Below, piece by piece: positions 1 to 8,635 of a DNA stretch of 56,306 nt. The notes under the pieces are model-generated. The model was not told the origin of the DNA and searched no databases. It saw only the letters and a list, made by a program, of their open reading frames with translations. Source of the stretch: CAYLPJ01 sp964385465. GTDB lineage: Bacteria > Planctomycetota > Phycisphaerae > SM23-33. Where the stretch lies: the NCBI GenBank assembly GCA_964385465.1, contig CAYLPJ010000043.1, positions 1 through 56,306 on the forward strand, in the 5' to 3' direction. The position numbers were made by a program, and so were the translations under genes. The first letter of the stretch is position 1. Each line of letters opens with the position of its first letter.

Positions 1-65
1 GGAATTCGAAACAATCTGCTCCCCGCAGTCCCGATTAGATGCGATGGCCCTGGCGGGATTGCAGC

Positions 66-95
66 GTGACAGGCGGCGGCAGCGATACCTACAAT
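66..95 (+). promoter_or_regulatory. sigma70-type promoter of the RND efflux operon
   Basis: A GTGACA -35 box (66-71) and a TACAAT -10 box (90-95) are separated by 18 bases. Transcription would start near 102, leaving a leader of about 40 bases with a GGGGAG ribosome site just before the ATG at 142. Read by eye. Confidence 0.6.
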
Positions 96-141
96 ACTGG
101 TCGGCGCGTGCGTGACGCGCCGACGGTGCCGGGGAGATCGG

Positions 142-1491
142 ATGTCCGGACGCGTTCTCGTCAGCGTGTTGCTCGTGGGCCTTCTCCTCGCCGCCGCCGG
201 CGGGCTGGCGACATGGATGGTCCTCACGCGCCCGCGCCCGCCCCAGGAAGCCGTCGAGCGGATCGTCCCTCGCGTAGCCGCCCCGCCGGTCAGGGCGCGG
301 CGGGACTACCGGGTATCGATCGTCGGCTACGGCTCGGCCAGGCCGCGGGTCCGCACGCGCATCGCCCCGCTGGTCGGGGGGCAGGTCGTCGGCCGGGCGG
401 AGAACTTCCTCTCCGGGCGGTTCGTCCGGGAAGGACAGGTCCTCATCGAGATCGACCGCACCGACTTCCTCCAGGCTCGCGACGCCGCGCGGGGGCAGGT
501 CCGCCTGCTCAACGTGCAACTCGACCAGTTGACCACCGAGCGGGAGAACCTCCAGGCCAGCCTGGCGATCGAGCAGGACCGCCTGGACCTCGCCGAGGAG
601 CAGTTGGCCAAGGTCCGGCGCCTCCGCCGCACGCAGGCCGCCACCGAGAACGACGTGGACGTCGCCAAGGAGAGCGTCCTGCTCCGCAAGAGCCAGCTCC
701 GCACGGTGGAGAACCAGTTGGCGCTGATCCCCCGCCGCCGCGAAAACCTGCGGGCGCAGACCGAGGTCGCCGAGGTCGAGCTCGCACGCGCCGAGACCGC
801 CTTGGGGCGCACCCGCGTGGTCAGCCCCGTCACGGGACGCGTGCTCAGCCACCAGGTCGAGGTCGGCGAGCGCGTCGCGCCCGGGCAGGTCTGCGGGGAG
901 GTCTACGGCACGGACGTCATGGACATCCCCGTGCCCATCCCCGCATCCGACCTCCAGTGGCTGCCCGAACGCACCCCGTCGGCCGGCGCCGACCCCAACG
1001 CCGCCGCCGGCGCGCGCGCCAAGGTCGTCTGGTACCGACCCGACGACCCAAACGCCACCGTCTGGACCGGCCGCATCGCACGCGTCGAGGCCGGCCTCGC
1101 CCGCGATACGCGAATGGCCACCGTCGTCGTCGAGGTCCGCAACGGCCCGCCTTCCTCGGCCGGCCCGCTGCTCGACCTCAACATGTTCTGCAAGGTGACC
1201 ATCGCCGGGCGCGTGCTTGCCGAAGCCTTCCTCCTGCCCCGCCGCGCCCTGCTGCCCGATGGGCGGGTGTACGTCGTCGAGGACGGTCGGCTGGGCCTGC
1301 GGTCCGTCCGCGTCGCACGCGTCGGCGGCGAACAGGCCATGCTCCTGCCCGGGGGCGGCGTCGAGGCCGGCGACCGCGTGATCATCGGCTACGTCCCCAA
1401 GCCCGTGCCCGGCATGAAGGTCGTGCCGGTCGATGAGCCCCGCCGGACGGCCGCTACGACCCGACCGGCCGACACGCCCCGGGGCGGATGA
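142..1491 (+). CDS. RND efflux periplasmic adaptor subunit (HlyD/MFP family)
   Basis: Membrane-fusion adaptor expected to link the inner-membrane RND pump encoded next to it to an outer-membrane channel. Of its 449 residues, about 4-27 form an N-terminal membrane anchor. The first half of the lipoyl-like barrel-sandwich lies near 75-105, a coiled-coil hairpin rich in Leu/Glu/Arg near 110-205, and the second barrel half (SPVTGRVLSHQVEVGERV) near 225-260. A C-terminal beta-barrel and membrane-proximal region follow. A GTG at 112 is open in the same frame, but the ATG at 142 has a GGGGAG site and begins directly with the membrane segment. The pump gene starts 50 bases after the stop. No TolC-type channel is encoded in the window, so that partner is elsewhere. 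The substrate cannot be told from the sequence. Confidence 0.9.
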   Translation: MSGRVLVSVLLVGLLLAAAGGLATWMVLTRPRPPQEAVERIVPRVAAPPVRARRDYRVSIVGYGSARPRVRTRIAPLVGGQVVGRAENFLSGRFVREGQVLIEIDRTDFLQARDAARGQVRLLNVQLDQLTTERENLQASLAIEQDRLDLAEEQLAKVRRLRRTQAATENDVDVAKESVLLRKSQLRTVENQLALIPRRRENLRAQTEVAEVELARAETALGRTRVVSPVTGRVLSHQVEVGERVAPGQVCGEVYGTDVMDIPVPIPASDLQWLPERTPSAGADPNAAAGARAKVVWYRPDDPNATVWTGRIARVEAGLARDTRMATVVVEVRNGPPSSAGPLLDLNMFCKVTIAGRVLAEAFLLPRRALLPDGRVYVVEDGRLGLRSVRVARVGGEQAMLLPGGGVEAGDRVIIGYVPKPVPGMKVVPVDEPRRTAATTRPADTPRGG

Positions 1492-1540
1492 TGCCGCGCC
1501 CTCGCAGACATCCCGGCCGCGTCAACGGGAGGGGCGCGCC

Positions 1541-4500
1541 ATGAGCGTCGTACGCGGCTTCGTCCGGAATCCGGTGGCGGCGAACATGCTTATGATCATC
1601 CTGCTGGCCGGCGGGCTGGTGGCGGGCGTGATGATCCCGCGGGAGCTGTTCCCGGAATTCAGCGTGGACGTGGTGAGCGTCTCGGTCCCCCGCCCGGGCG
1701 CGAACCCGGCGGACATCGAGGAGGGGATCGTCCTGAAGATCGAGGAGGTGGTCGCCGGGCTGGACGGCGTCAAGGAGGTCTCCGCCGAGAGCCGCGAGGG
1801 GCTGGGTACGGTCCTGGCGGAGATCGACACCGACGCGGACACGCAGGAGGTCCTCGACCGCATCAAGATGGAGGTCGACCGCATCGACGCCTTCCCCGCC
1901 GACGCCGAGGAGCCCAGCACGATCGAGGTGACGCTGCGGAGGCACGTGATTCACGTGGCCATCTCCGGCGACGCCCCCGAGCGGACGCTCAAGGAGCTCG
2001 CCGAGCAGGTCCGCGACGAGATCGCCGACTTGCCCGAGGTCAGCCAGGTCAGCGTCTCCGGCGTCCGCGAATACGAGATCTCCGTCGAAGTCAGTGAGGA
2101 GATGCTACGCCGCCACAGCCTCACGCTCTCGCGGGTCGCCAAGGCGGTGCGGGACAGCAGCTTCGACCTCCCGGCCGGGACGGTCAAGACCCGCGGCGGC
2201 GACGTCGCGCTGCGGATTGTCGGGCAGCGCCGGCGGGCACCCGAGTTCCGCTCGATCCCGGTGCTGTACAAGCCGGACGGCACGGTGGTGCGGCTGGGGG
2301 ATATCGCGGTGGTCCGGGAGAGCTTCGAGGACGTGGACATCGCCGGGCAGTTCAACGGCAAGCCGGCGGCGCTGGTCAGCGCGTTCAAGACCGGCGACGA
2401 GGACACCGTGGTGATCGCCGAAGCGGTCCGCCGCTACGTCGCCCGACACCGCGACGCGATGCCCGAGGGCATCGTCATGGAGACGTGGTCGGACTACTCC
2501 AAGTTCATCCGCGACCGTCTGGATATGCTCGTCCGAAACGGACTTATGGGCCTGGCCATCGTCTTCGTCGTGCTGCTGATCTTCCTCGGCGTGCGCCTGT
2601 CCTTCTGGGTGGCCATGGGCATCCCCGTCTCCCTCCTGGCCACCGTGCTGGTGCTGCACATCGGCGACCAGACGCTGAACATGATGAGCATGTTCGCGCT
2701 GATCATGGCCCTGGGGCTGATCGTCGACGACGCGATCGTCGTCGGCGAGAACGTCTATTCCCACGTCGAGCGCGGCGGCGAACCGCACCTGGCCGCGGTG
2801 GCCGGCACGGGGGAGATGATCGCCCCCGTCACCGGCGCGGTCGTCACCACCTGGCTGGCGTTTCTCCCGCTGCTGCTGATCCCCGGCGTGATGGGCAAGT
2901 TCATCGGCATCCTCCCGGTGGCGGTCATCACCGCCCTTGCATTCTCGCTGGTCGAGTGCCTGCTGATCCTCCCAGCCCACCTCGCCCACAGCCTGGAGAA
3001 ACACGACCGTCGCCGCGACCGCCCCGCCGCCGCCCGGGCCGGACCGCTGCGGCGCTTCCGGACGCGACTGGATGAGGGAATCCAGGCGATGATCCATCGA
3101 GGCTTCGTGCCGGTCTATCGCCTGGCGTCCCGGTACCGCTACGTAACCGTCGGGGCGGTCCTGGCCGTACTGGTGGCGATGGGCGGGGCCTTCGCCGGCG
3201 GACGAATCCAGACGGTCACGTTCCCCAAGGTGGACAGCGACACCCTCCAGAGCGTGCTGATCCTGCCGACGGGCACGCCAATCGAGCGGACCAAGCTGGT
3301 GGCGCGGCACATCACCGAGGCGGCGCGGCGCCTGAACGAGCAGTTCGACGCCCCCGGCGGCGAGCCGGTCGTCCAGCGCGTCTACTCGCTGATCGGCCAG
3401 CAGAGCGGTTTCGGCGGCGAGAGCGGCTCGCACGTCGCGGAGGTGATCGTCGAGACCCTCCCGGCCGAGCAGCGAGGCCTCCGCAGCCAGCGGATGGTCG
3501 ACCGCTGGCGGGCGAACGCCGGCCGTGTGCCCGACGCCCTGAAGCTCACCTTCGGCGCGTTCCGGGGCGGGCCCGGCGGGCTGCCCATCGAGATCCGCCT
3601 CCTCGGGCCGACCACCGACACGGTCAAACCCGCGGCCGAGGCCCTGAAGGCCAAGCTCGCCCTCTACCCCGGCGTCCGGGACATCACCGACGACGCCCTG
3701 CCCGGAAAGCTGGAGATGAAGGTCCGCCTGAAGCCCGACGCGCCCACGCTCGGCATCGACCTGCGGGCGCTCGCCGTCCAGCTCCGCAGCGCGTTCTACG
3801 GCAACGAGTCGCTGAAGATCCAGCGAGGCCGCGACGAGATCAAGGTCATGGTCCGCTACCCCCAGCGGCAACGGCGGACGTTCGGGGACGTCGAGGAGAT
3901 GCGCGTCCGCACGGCCTCGGGGGCCGAGGTGCCTTTCCTGGAGGTCGCCGACGTGGACATCTCGCGAGGCTACACCACGCTGCGGCGGGCCCATAGGCGA
4001 AGCGTCATCACCGTCCGCGCCGATATCGACGAGGAGATCGCCAACGCAGAGCAGGTTCTCACCGACCTCAAGACCGGCGGGTTCCTCCAGGGCCTGCGCC
4101 GGCGGTTCCCTCGCGTGACCGTCGACTTCCGGGGCCAGCGCCAGCAGTCCGCCGAGGCCCTCGAGGCCCTGCTCGTCTGGTTCCCGCTGGCGCTGCTGGG
4201 CATCTACACCGTCCTGGCCGCCATCTTCCGGAGCTATACCCAGCCAGCGATCGTCATGGTGGCCATCCCGTTCGGACTGGTCGGCGCGGTGATCGGGCAC
4301 TGGATCCTCGGGTTCGACGTGACGCTGCTGAGCATGTTCGGGATGGTCGCGCTGACCGGCATCGTGGTCAACGACTCGCTGGTGCTTATCGACCAGGTCA
4401 ACCGCCGCGTCCGCGACGGCGAGACGCTGATCCAGGCCGCCGAGCGCGGCGCCCGAGACCGCTTCCGACCCATCGTCCTCACCACGGCTACCACCGTCGG

Positions 4501-4744
4501 CGGCATCGCCCCCCTGTTGGCCGAGCAGTCCTTCCAGGCCCAGTTCCTCAAGCCGATGGCCGTGGCCATCGCGTTCGGGCTGCTGTTCGCCACCGCCCTG
4601 ACGCTGCTGGTGGTGCCCTGCCTGCTGCTGATCGGCAACGACCTGCGCCGCATCGTCGCCTGGGTGCTCACCGGCAGGTTCCCCGCGCCCGAGGACGTCC
4701 TCCCCCGCCTCCACCGCCCCGACGAGCAGCCCGACTCGTCGTAG
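1541..4744 (+). CDS. RND efflux transporter permease (AcrB/HAE family)
   Basis: Proton-driven inner-membrane pump of 1067 residues, the usual RND length. TM1 lies near 10-30, and two large periplasmic loops are each followed by a block of TM helices. The proton-relay acidic pair of TM4 is visible as GLIVDDAIVV with Asp396-Asp397, matching the Asp pair of AcrB. The second helix block (about 870-1050) contains the repeat-symmetric LTGIVVNDSLVLID segment. The ATG at 1541 is preceded by GGGAGG; an upstream in-frame ATG at 1433 overlaps the adaptor and would add a Pro/Arg-rich leader with no family counterpart. It is co-transcribed with the adaptor. The family exports drugs, dyes, lipids or metals; nothing here narrows that. 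A long open frame on the opposite strand is a GC-codon shadow. Confidence 0.93.
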   Translation: MSVVRGFVRNPVAANMLMIILLAGGLVAGVMIPRELFPEFSVDVVSVSVPRPGANPADIEEGIVLKIEEVVAGLDGVKEVSAESREGLGTVLAEIDTDADTQEVLDRIKMEVDRIDAFPADAEEPSTIEVTLRRHVIHVAISGDAPERTLKELAEQVRDEIADLPEVSQVSVSGVREYEISVEVSEEMLRRHSLTLSRVAKAVRDSSFDLPAGTVKTRGGDVALRIVGQRRRAPEFRSIPVLYKPDGTVVRLGDIAVVRESFEDVDIAGQFNGKPAALVSAFKTGDEDTVVIAEAVRRYVARHRDAMPEGIVMETWSDYSKFIRDRLDMLVRNGLMGLAIVFVVLLIFLGVRLSFWVAMGIPVSLLATVLVLHIGDQTLNMMSMFALIMALGLIVDDAIVVGENVYSHVERGGEPHLAAVAGTGEMIAPVTGAVVTTWLAFLPLLLIPGVMGKFIGILPVAVITALAFSLVECLLILPAHLAHSLEKHDRRRDRPAAARAGPLRRFRTRLDEGIQAMIHRGFVPVYRLASRYRYVTVGAVLAVLVAMGGAFAGGRIQTVTFPKVDSDTLQSVLILPTGTPIERTKLVARHITEAARRLNEQFDAPGGEPVVQRVYSLIGQQSGFGGESGSHVAEVIVETLPAEQRGLRSQRMVDRWRANAGRVPDALKLTFGAFRGGPGGLPIEIRLLGPTTDTVKPAAEALKAKLALYPGVRDITDDALPGKLEMKVRLKPDAPTLGIDLRALAVQLRSAFYGNESLKIQRGRDEIKVMVRYPQRQRRTFGDVEEMRVRTASGAEVPFLEVADVDISRGYTTLRRAHRRSVITVRADIDEEIANAEQVLTDLKTGGFLQGLRRRFPRVTVDFRGQRQQSAEALEALLVWFPLALLGIYTVLAAIFRSYTQPAIVMVAIPFGLVGAVIGHWILGFDVTLLSMFGMVALTGIVVNDSLVLIDQVNRRVRDGETLIQAAERGARDRFRPIVLTTATTVGGIAPLLAEQSFQAQFLKPMAVAIAFGLLFATALTLLVVPCLLLIGNDLRRIVAWVLTGRFPAPEDVLPRLHRPDEQPDSS

Positions 4745-4782
4745 ACCGACGCGGCAAAGACCGACCGCGGACCGCCGGCGAA

Positions 4783-4807
4783 GGGCCGGGAAAACACTCC
4801 CGGACCC
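4783..4807. terminator. hairpin between convergent genes, possible bidirectional terminator
   Basis: CCGGGA (4786-4791) pairs with TCCCGG (4798-4803) around an AAACAC loop, and GGG/CCC extends the stem across one bulged A. It lies in the 69-base gap between the converging RND pump and DHH phosphoesterase genes. There is no U-tract, so this is not a canonical intrinsic terminator. Confidence 0.3.
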
Positions 4808-4813
4808 GCGGCC

Positions 4814-5833
4814 TCACCCCAGCCGGTCGGCCACCGCTCGGACCAGGCGGGCCTTCAGCACGTCGATGTTTTCGGTCGATCGCAGGCCGGCGGCGCGGGC
4901 GTGACCGCCACCGCCGAAGGACGCGGCCACCCGCGACACGTCCACCCCCCCGCGGCTGCGCAGGCTGACGCGGACAACCGGCTCGTCGGCGTCGCAGCTC
5001 GGGGGGTTCTCGGCCAGGAAAATGGCCGTCTCGACGCAACCGATCCGCAGGGCCTCGTTGACGAGATTCTCCGTCTCGTCCGGGCGGGCGCCCGTGGCGG
5101 CAAAGTCCGCCCGGCGGACGACCATCGTCGCGATCCGCCGGTCGTGGTGGAGCTCCAGTCCGTCCAGCACCACCCGGAGGAGGTCCATCCGCTCGGGGCG
5201 ATCGGCCATGTACAGCCGTTCGTACAGCTCATCTGCCCGCGCGCCGGCGTCCAGCAGGCCCGCGGCCGCTCGAAGGCACCGCCCGTCCGTGTTGGCGAAC
5301 CGGAACCACCCGGTGTCGGTCGCCATGGCCGTCAGCAGCGCCTCGACCGCCGGCGCAGTAACCGGCCAGCCGAGCGCCTCGATGACCTCGAGGGTCATGA
5401 CCCCGGCGGCCGCGGCAGATGTATCCAGCCAGCGGGCCGAGCCGATATCGTCGGCGGTGGCGTGGTGGTCGATGACGACGACCTTCTCTCGCACGGCGGC
5501 GAGGGCGTCGCCGAGCCCGTCAAGTTGCTCGGCGGCGCAGGTGTCGACGATGATCACCAGGTCGGCGGCCTCGGCGAGCTCCCCGAAGCGGTCCGCGCCG
5601 GCGGGCAGGCCCTCGGGGAACAGGAACGCGTATCGCTCGGGCACGTCGGAGGGCACCAGCAGGGCGGCGTCGCGCCCGACGGCGCGGGCGGCGGCGGCAA
5701 GGCCGGCCATCGAGCCCAGCCCGTCGCCGTCGGGGCGGGCGTGGGTGACGATCAGCACCCGCCCGGCGTCGGCCAGCCGGGCGACCACGCGGTCGAACGC
5801 GCTATTCGTAGAGTTCTCGGACACGGGCGACAT
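4814..5833 (-). CDS. nrnA: DHH/DHHA1 phosphoesterase (NrnA-type oligoribonuclease / pAp phosphatase)
   Basis: Predicted Mn-dependent phosphoesterase that degrades short oligoribonucleotides and/or converts pAp to AMP. The 339-residue protein carries the DHH motifs in order: THARPDGDG (His31, Asp35, Asp37), VDTCAAEQ, the IDHH motif (Asp122-His123-His124), and a C-terminal DHHA1 domain with GGGGHARAAG near residue 310. Length and order match NrnA. The frame extends 30 codons upstream, but the ATG at 5833 gives a normal N-terminus. It overlaps the 3' end of ribF by 32 bases, so the two are probably translationally coupled. The ribF-nrnA pairing is common in bacteria, often after rbfA and truB, which are not here. 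A link to cyclic-dinucleotide breakdown is possible for this family but not shown. Confidence 0.87.
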   Translation of the reverse strand: MSPVSENSTNSAFDRVVARLADAGRVLIVTHARPDGDGLGSMAGLAAAARAVGRDAALLVPSDVPERYAFLFPEGLPAGADRFGELAEAADLVIIVDTCAAEQLDGLGDALAAVREKVVVIDHHATADDIGSARWLDTSAAAAGVMTLEVIEALGWPVTAPAVEALLTAMATDTGWFRFANTDGRCLRAAAGLLDAGARADELYERLYMADRPERMDLLRVVLDGLELHHDRRIATMVVRRADFAATGARPDETENLVNEALRIGCVETAIFLAENPPSCDADEPVVRVSLRSRGGVDVSRVAASFGGGGHARAAGLRSTENIDVLKARLVRAVADRLG

Positions 5834-6746
5834 CCTTGGCGATCTGGTCTCGCAGGGCTTCGGTGCTTTCGAACCGCCGCTGGTCCCGCAGGCGGCGGAG
5901 GAAGCCCAGGGCCATCTTCTCATCGTAGAAATCGCCCTCGGCGTTGAGCAGGAATGCCTCGACGCTCCGCCGCGGCGCCGCCGGCGAGAACGTCGGGTTC
6001 ACGCCCACGCTGATGGCGGCGAGGCAGCCCGCCCCGCCCACGCGAGCGCGACCGGCGTAGACCCCGTCGGCCGGGCAAACCTGCTCCCCGCCGGCCAGGT
6101 TTGCCGTCGGGTGCAGCAGCCCCCTGCCCCGTCCCGTGCCGCGGACAATCCGCCCGAACAGCGTGAAGGCCCGGCCGAGGCATTGCCCAGCGGCGGCGAC
6201 GCGCCCGCCGGCGACAAGCCGCCGGATCAGCGTGCTGGAGACGGTCTCCTCGGCGCCGTCGAGCACCAGCCGGACCGGCTCGGCGAGGTGGACGCCGAAG
6301 CCGCGTGCCTCTCCTGCGCGGCGGAGCGTGTCCACGTTGCCCGCGCGGTCTCGGCCGAAGAGGAAATTCGGCCCCTCGACAACGTGGCGCGGGGCGAAGC
6401 GTTGGGCGAGCACCTCCTCGATGAAGGCCTCGGGCGCCAGGGCGAGCAGGCCCGTGTCGGCACGGGCGAGGACCACGCGATCGCACCCGGCTTCCAGCAG
6501 CAGGCGGCACTTCTCCTCGACGGGCACGACTCGCAGCGGCGCGTCGGCCGGCCGGAGAATGCGGTCCGGCGGGGGCTCGAAGGTCATGGCGACGACCGGG
6601 GCGTCCGCGGCGTCGGCGAGTTCCCGGGCGCGCCGGAGGATGGCCTGGTGGCCGAGGTGCACACCGTCGAAGTTCCCGATGGTCAGCACGCCGTTCCGCG
6701 CGGCGGGATCGAGGGCGTCCAGTCCGTCTATGCAGCGTGGGTCCAT
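5802..6746 (-). CDS. ribF: bifunctional riboflavin kinase / FAD synthetase
   Basis: Makes FMN from riboflavin and then FAD, in the cytosol. The 314-residue protein has the N-terminal nucleotidyltransferase (FAD synthetase) domain with GNFDGVHLGHQAIL near residue 22 and the GPNFLFGRDRAGN segment. The C-terminal flavokinase domain has LHPTANLAGG and PADGVYAGRARV and ends in the helix FLRRLRDQRRFESTEALRDQI. The length is normal for RibF. The ATG at 6746 has only a weak GGAA site upstream, but no better start is visible. It is the first gene of a two-gene unit with the DHH phosphoesterase, behind a good promoter at 6782-6810. No FMN riboswitch was seen in the short leader. Confidence 0.95.
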   Translation of the reverse strand: MDPRCIDGLDALDPAARNGVLTIGNFDGVHLGHQAILRRARELADAADAPVVAMTFEPPPDRILRPADAPLRVVPVEEKCRLLLEAGCDRVVLARADTGLLALAPEAFIEEVLAQRFAPRHVVEGPNFLFGRDRAGNVDTLRRAGEARGFGVHLAEPVRLVLDGAEETVSSTLIRRLVAGGRVAAAGQCLGRAFTLFGRIVRGTGRGRGLLHPTANLAGGEQVCPADGVYAGRARVGGAGCLAAISVGVNPTFSPAAPRRSVEAFLLNAEGDFYDEKMALGFLRRLRDQRRFESTEALRDQIAKDVARVRELYE

Positions 6747-6781
6747 GGCGGTTCCGGATGGTCACTTCGGGCAAAGCGGAC

Positions 6782-6810
6782 AGTGTAGCGGCCGCCGCCG
6801 TCGGGGACAA
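6782..6810 (-). promoter_or_regulatory. sigma70-type promoter of ribF-nrnA
   Basis: On the minus strand TTGTCC (6810-6805) and TACACT (6787-6782) are separated by 17 bases, giving a predicted start near 6775 and a leader of about 29 bases before the ribF ATG. Read by eye. Confidence 0.5.
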
Positions 6811-6836
6811 TGAGATCGCCTGGCCGGGCGAGGCCG

Positions 6837-7625
6837 TCACCGCGCGCGGACCAGCGGCACGACGCTGCCGGGGGCATCGAGCAGGTCGACGGCCACGTCG
6901 TAGGTAGCCGCCAGCAGGTCCTCGCGGATGACCTCGACGGGCGGGCCCGTGGCGATGACCTCCCCGTCGCGGAGCAGCACAAGCTCGTCGGCGAAACGGG
7001 CGGCGATGTTCACGTCGTGGCTGACGCACACCACCGCTGTGGGCCAGTCGTGGGCCACCCGCTGGAGCATCCGGTAGATGTGCAACTGGTTGCGGATGTC
7101 CAGGTGGCTGGTGGGCTCATCCAGCAGGACGACCGCTGGCTGCTGGGCCAGGGCGCGGGCGATCATCACCCGTTGGGCCTCGCCGCCGGAGAGCTCCTCG
7201 AGCGCCCGACCGGCGAAATCGGCCGTCGCGGTCATCCGCATCGCCTCGCGGGCGACGGCAAGGTCGCCGGCGGCCGCCAGGCCCAGCACGCCGGTGTGGG
7301 CGTAGCGGCCCATGAGCACGACCTCCTCGACCCGGAAGGCGAACGCGGCGGCCGGCTGCTGAGGCACGTAGGCGAGCAGGCGCCCGAGCTGGCGCGGCGT
7401 GTGGCGGCGGATGTCCTTGCCGTCGAGCATCACGCGTCCGGCCGAAGGGCGAAGCCGCCCGAGCAGGCAACGCAGCAGTGTGGTCTTCCCCGAGCCGTTA
7501 GGCCCCAGCAGGCAGGTGAGGCGCCCGGGCTCGGCGGTGAGGCTGACGCCGCGGAGGACCGGCTCGTCAGGTCGGTAGCCGAAGGCGACGCCCTCGGCCG
7601 CGAGGATATGCCGACCGTCGCTCAC
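6837..7625 (-). CDS. ABC transporter ATP-binding protein (BtuD/FecE-type)
   Basis: ATPase of a cobalamin, haem or iron-siderophore importer, 262 residues. The Walker A motif is GPNGSGKTT, the Q-loop region reads AYVPQQPAAAF, the signature is ELSGGEAQRV, Walker B is AVVLLDEPTSHLD, and the switch His is in VCVSHDVN. It starts at a GTG at 7625 whose GTGA overlaps the TGA of the permease, so the two are translationally coupled. The frame stays open far upstream through the permease gene, which is an artefact of GC-rich codons. A short extension after the ATPase core (DVAVDLLDAPGSVVPLVRAR) is typical of the FecE/BtuD group. It is the last gene of a three-gene operon. Confidence 0.92.
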   Translation of the reverse strand: MSDGRHILAAEGVAFGYRPDEPVLRGVSLTAEPGRLTCLLGPNGSGKTTLLRCLLGRLRPSAGRVMLDGKDIRRHTPRQLGRLLAYVPQQPAAAFAFRVEEVVLMGRYAHTGVLGLAAAGDLAVAREAMRMTATADFAGRALEELSGGEAQRVMIARALAQQPAVVLLDEPTSHLDIRNQLHIYRMLQRVAHDWPTAVVCVSHDVNIAARFADELVLLRDGEVIATGPPVEVIREDLLAATYDVAVDLLDAPGSVVPLVRAR

Positions 7626-8635
7626 AGGCGCCCCTCCCCCCGGCGCCGGCGGAGCAGGTAGATGAAGAACGGCCCGCCGGTCAGGGCGGTGAGGATACCC
7701 ACGGGCAGCCGCCCGAGGCCGAGGGCGGGTCCGGCCGTGCGGCAGAGCGTGTCGGCAGCCATGAGGAACATCGCCCCGGCCAGGCTGGAGACGATGAGCC
7801 CCAGCCGGTGGTCGGGCCCGACGACCATGCGGCAGAGGTGCGGAACGATGAGCCCTAGGAAGCCGATGGGCCCGGCGAGTGCGACGGCGGCGGCGGTCAT
7901 GAGCCCGACGGCGCCGAAGGTGGCCAGGCGGAGTCGGTGAACGGAGACCCCGCTTGCGGCGGCGACGTCGTCTCCGAGCCCGAGCACGTTCATCGCCGCA
8001 GCGTGGGTCATCAGCACGGTCCAGCCGGCGGCGACGCAGGCGCCACAGACGATCAGCCGGGCCGCGCCGGTCACGTCGGGAAGCTGGCCCATCGCCCAGT
8101 ACGTGAAATCGGCGATGCGGTAGCGATCGACGTAGAGGTAGATCGTCAGCATGATCGCGCCGTTGAAGGAGTTGACGATCACGCCCGAGAGAATCAGCGA
8201 GTACGGGTCCAGCCGCCCGCGGCGCTGAGCGACGCCGTAGACCACCCCGCAGGTGCCCACCGCCCCGGCGAACGCCAGCACGGGCGTGGTCGCCCAGCCG
8301 GGCAGCGCGGCGGTGCCCGCGACGGCCAGGCCCAGCAGCACGCCGACGCCGGCGCCGCTGGAGATGCCAAGGATGTACGGCTCGGCCAGCGGGTTGCGGA
8401 GCAGGCCCTGCAGGGCCGTGCCACCCGCGGCCAGGCCCGCGCCGACCACCGCGGCGGCCACCAGCCGCAGCGCCCGGGCCGCCCAGACCTGCCGTCCCAG
8501 TCGCTCGATCGGCAGCACGCCCACCAGCGAGCAGGCCGCCCCCAGCAGCACCGCCGCAGCAAGCATCCCGCCGGCCCACGCCGCCAGCCTGCCAGCCGAG
8601 ACCGTCCGCGATGGCGCCCGCCCATCCTCGCTCAC
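7622..8635 (-). CDS. FecCD-family ABC transporter permease (BtuC-type)
   Basis: Inner-membrane permease of the same importer, 337 residues with about ten hydrophobic segments. Family features are GGTALQGLLRNPLAEPYILG near 85-105, GPIGFLGLIVPHLCRMVVGPDHR in the second half, and the C-terminal GRLPVGILTALTGGPFFIYLLRRRR. Translation starts at a GTG at 8635 that overlaps the stop of the binding-protein gene as GTGA, with GGTGG just upstream. The upstream part of the open frame (to 9058) overlaps the binding protein and is not coding in this frame. BtuC and FecC families are hard to separate by eye, so the substrate (cobalamin, haem or ferric siderophore) stays open. Confidence 0.92.
   Translation of the reverse strand: MSEDGRAPSRTVSAGRLAAWAGGMLAAAVLLGAACSLVGVLPIERLGRQVWAARALRLVAAAVVGAGLAAGGTALQGLLRNPLAEPYILGISSGAGVGVLLGLAVAGTAALPGWATTPVLAFAGAVGTCGVVYGVAQRRGRLDPYSLILSGVIVNSFNGAIMLTIYLYVDRYRIADFTYWAMGQLPDVTGAARLIVCGACVAAGWTVLMTHAAAMNVLGLGDDVAAASGVSVHRLRLATFGAVGLMTAAAVALAGPIGFLGLIVPHLCRMVVGPDHRLGLIVSSLAGAMFLMAADTLCRTAGPALGLGRLPVGILTALTGGPFFIYLLRRRRGEGRL

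Noticed and set aside
2105..4714. 869-residue antisense open frame opposite the RND pump
   Set aside because: It mirrors a well-supported pump gene and is low-complexity in His/Gln/Asp/Gly, as expected from reversing GC-rich codons.
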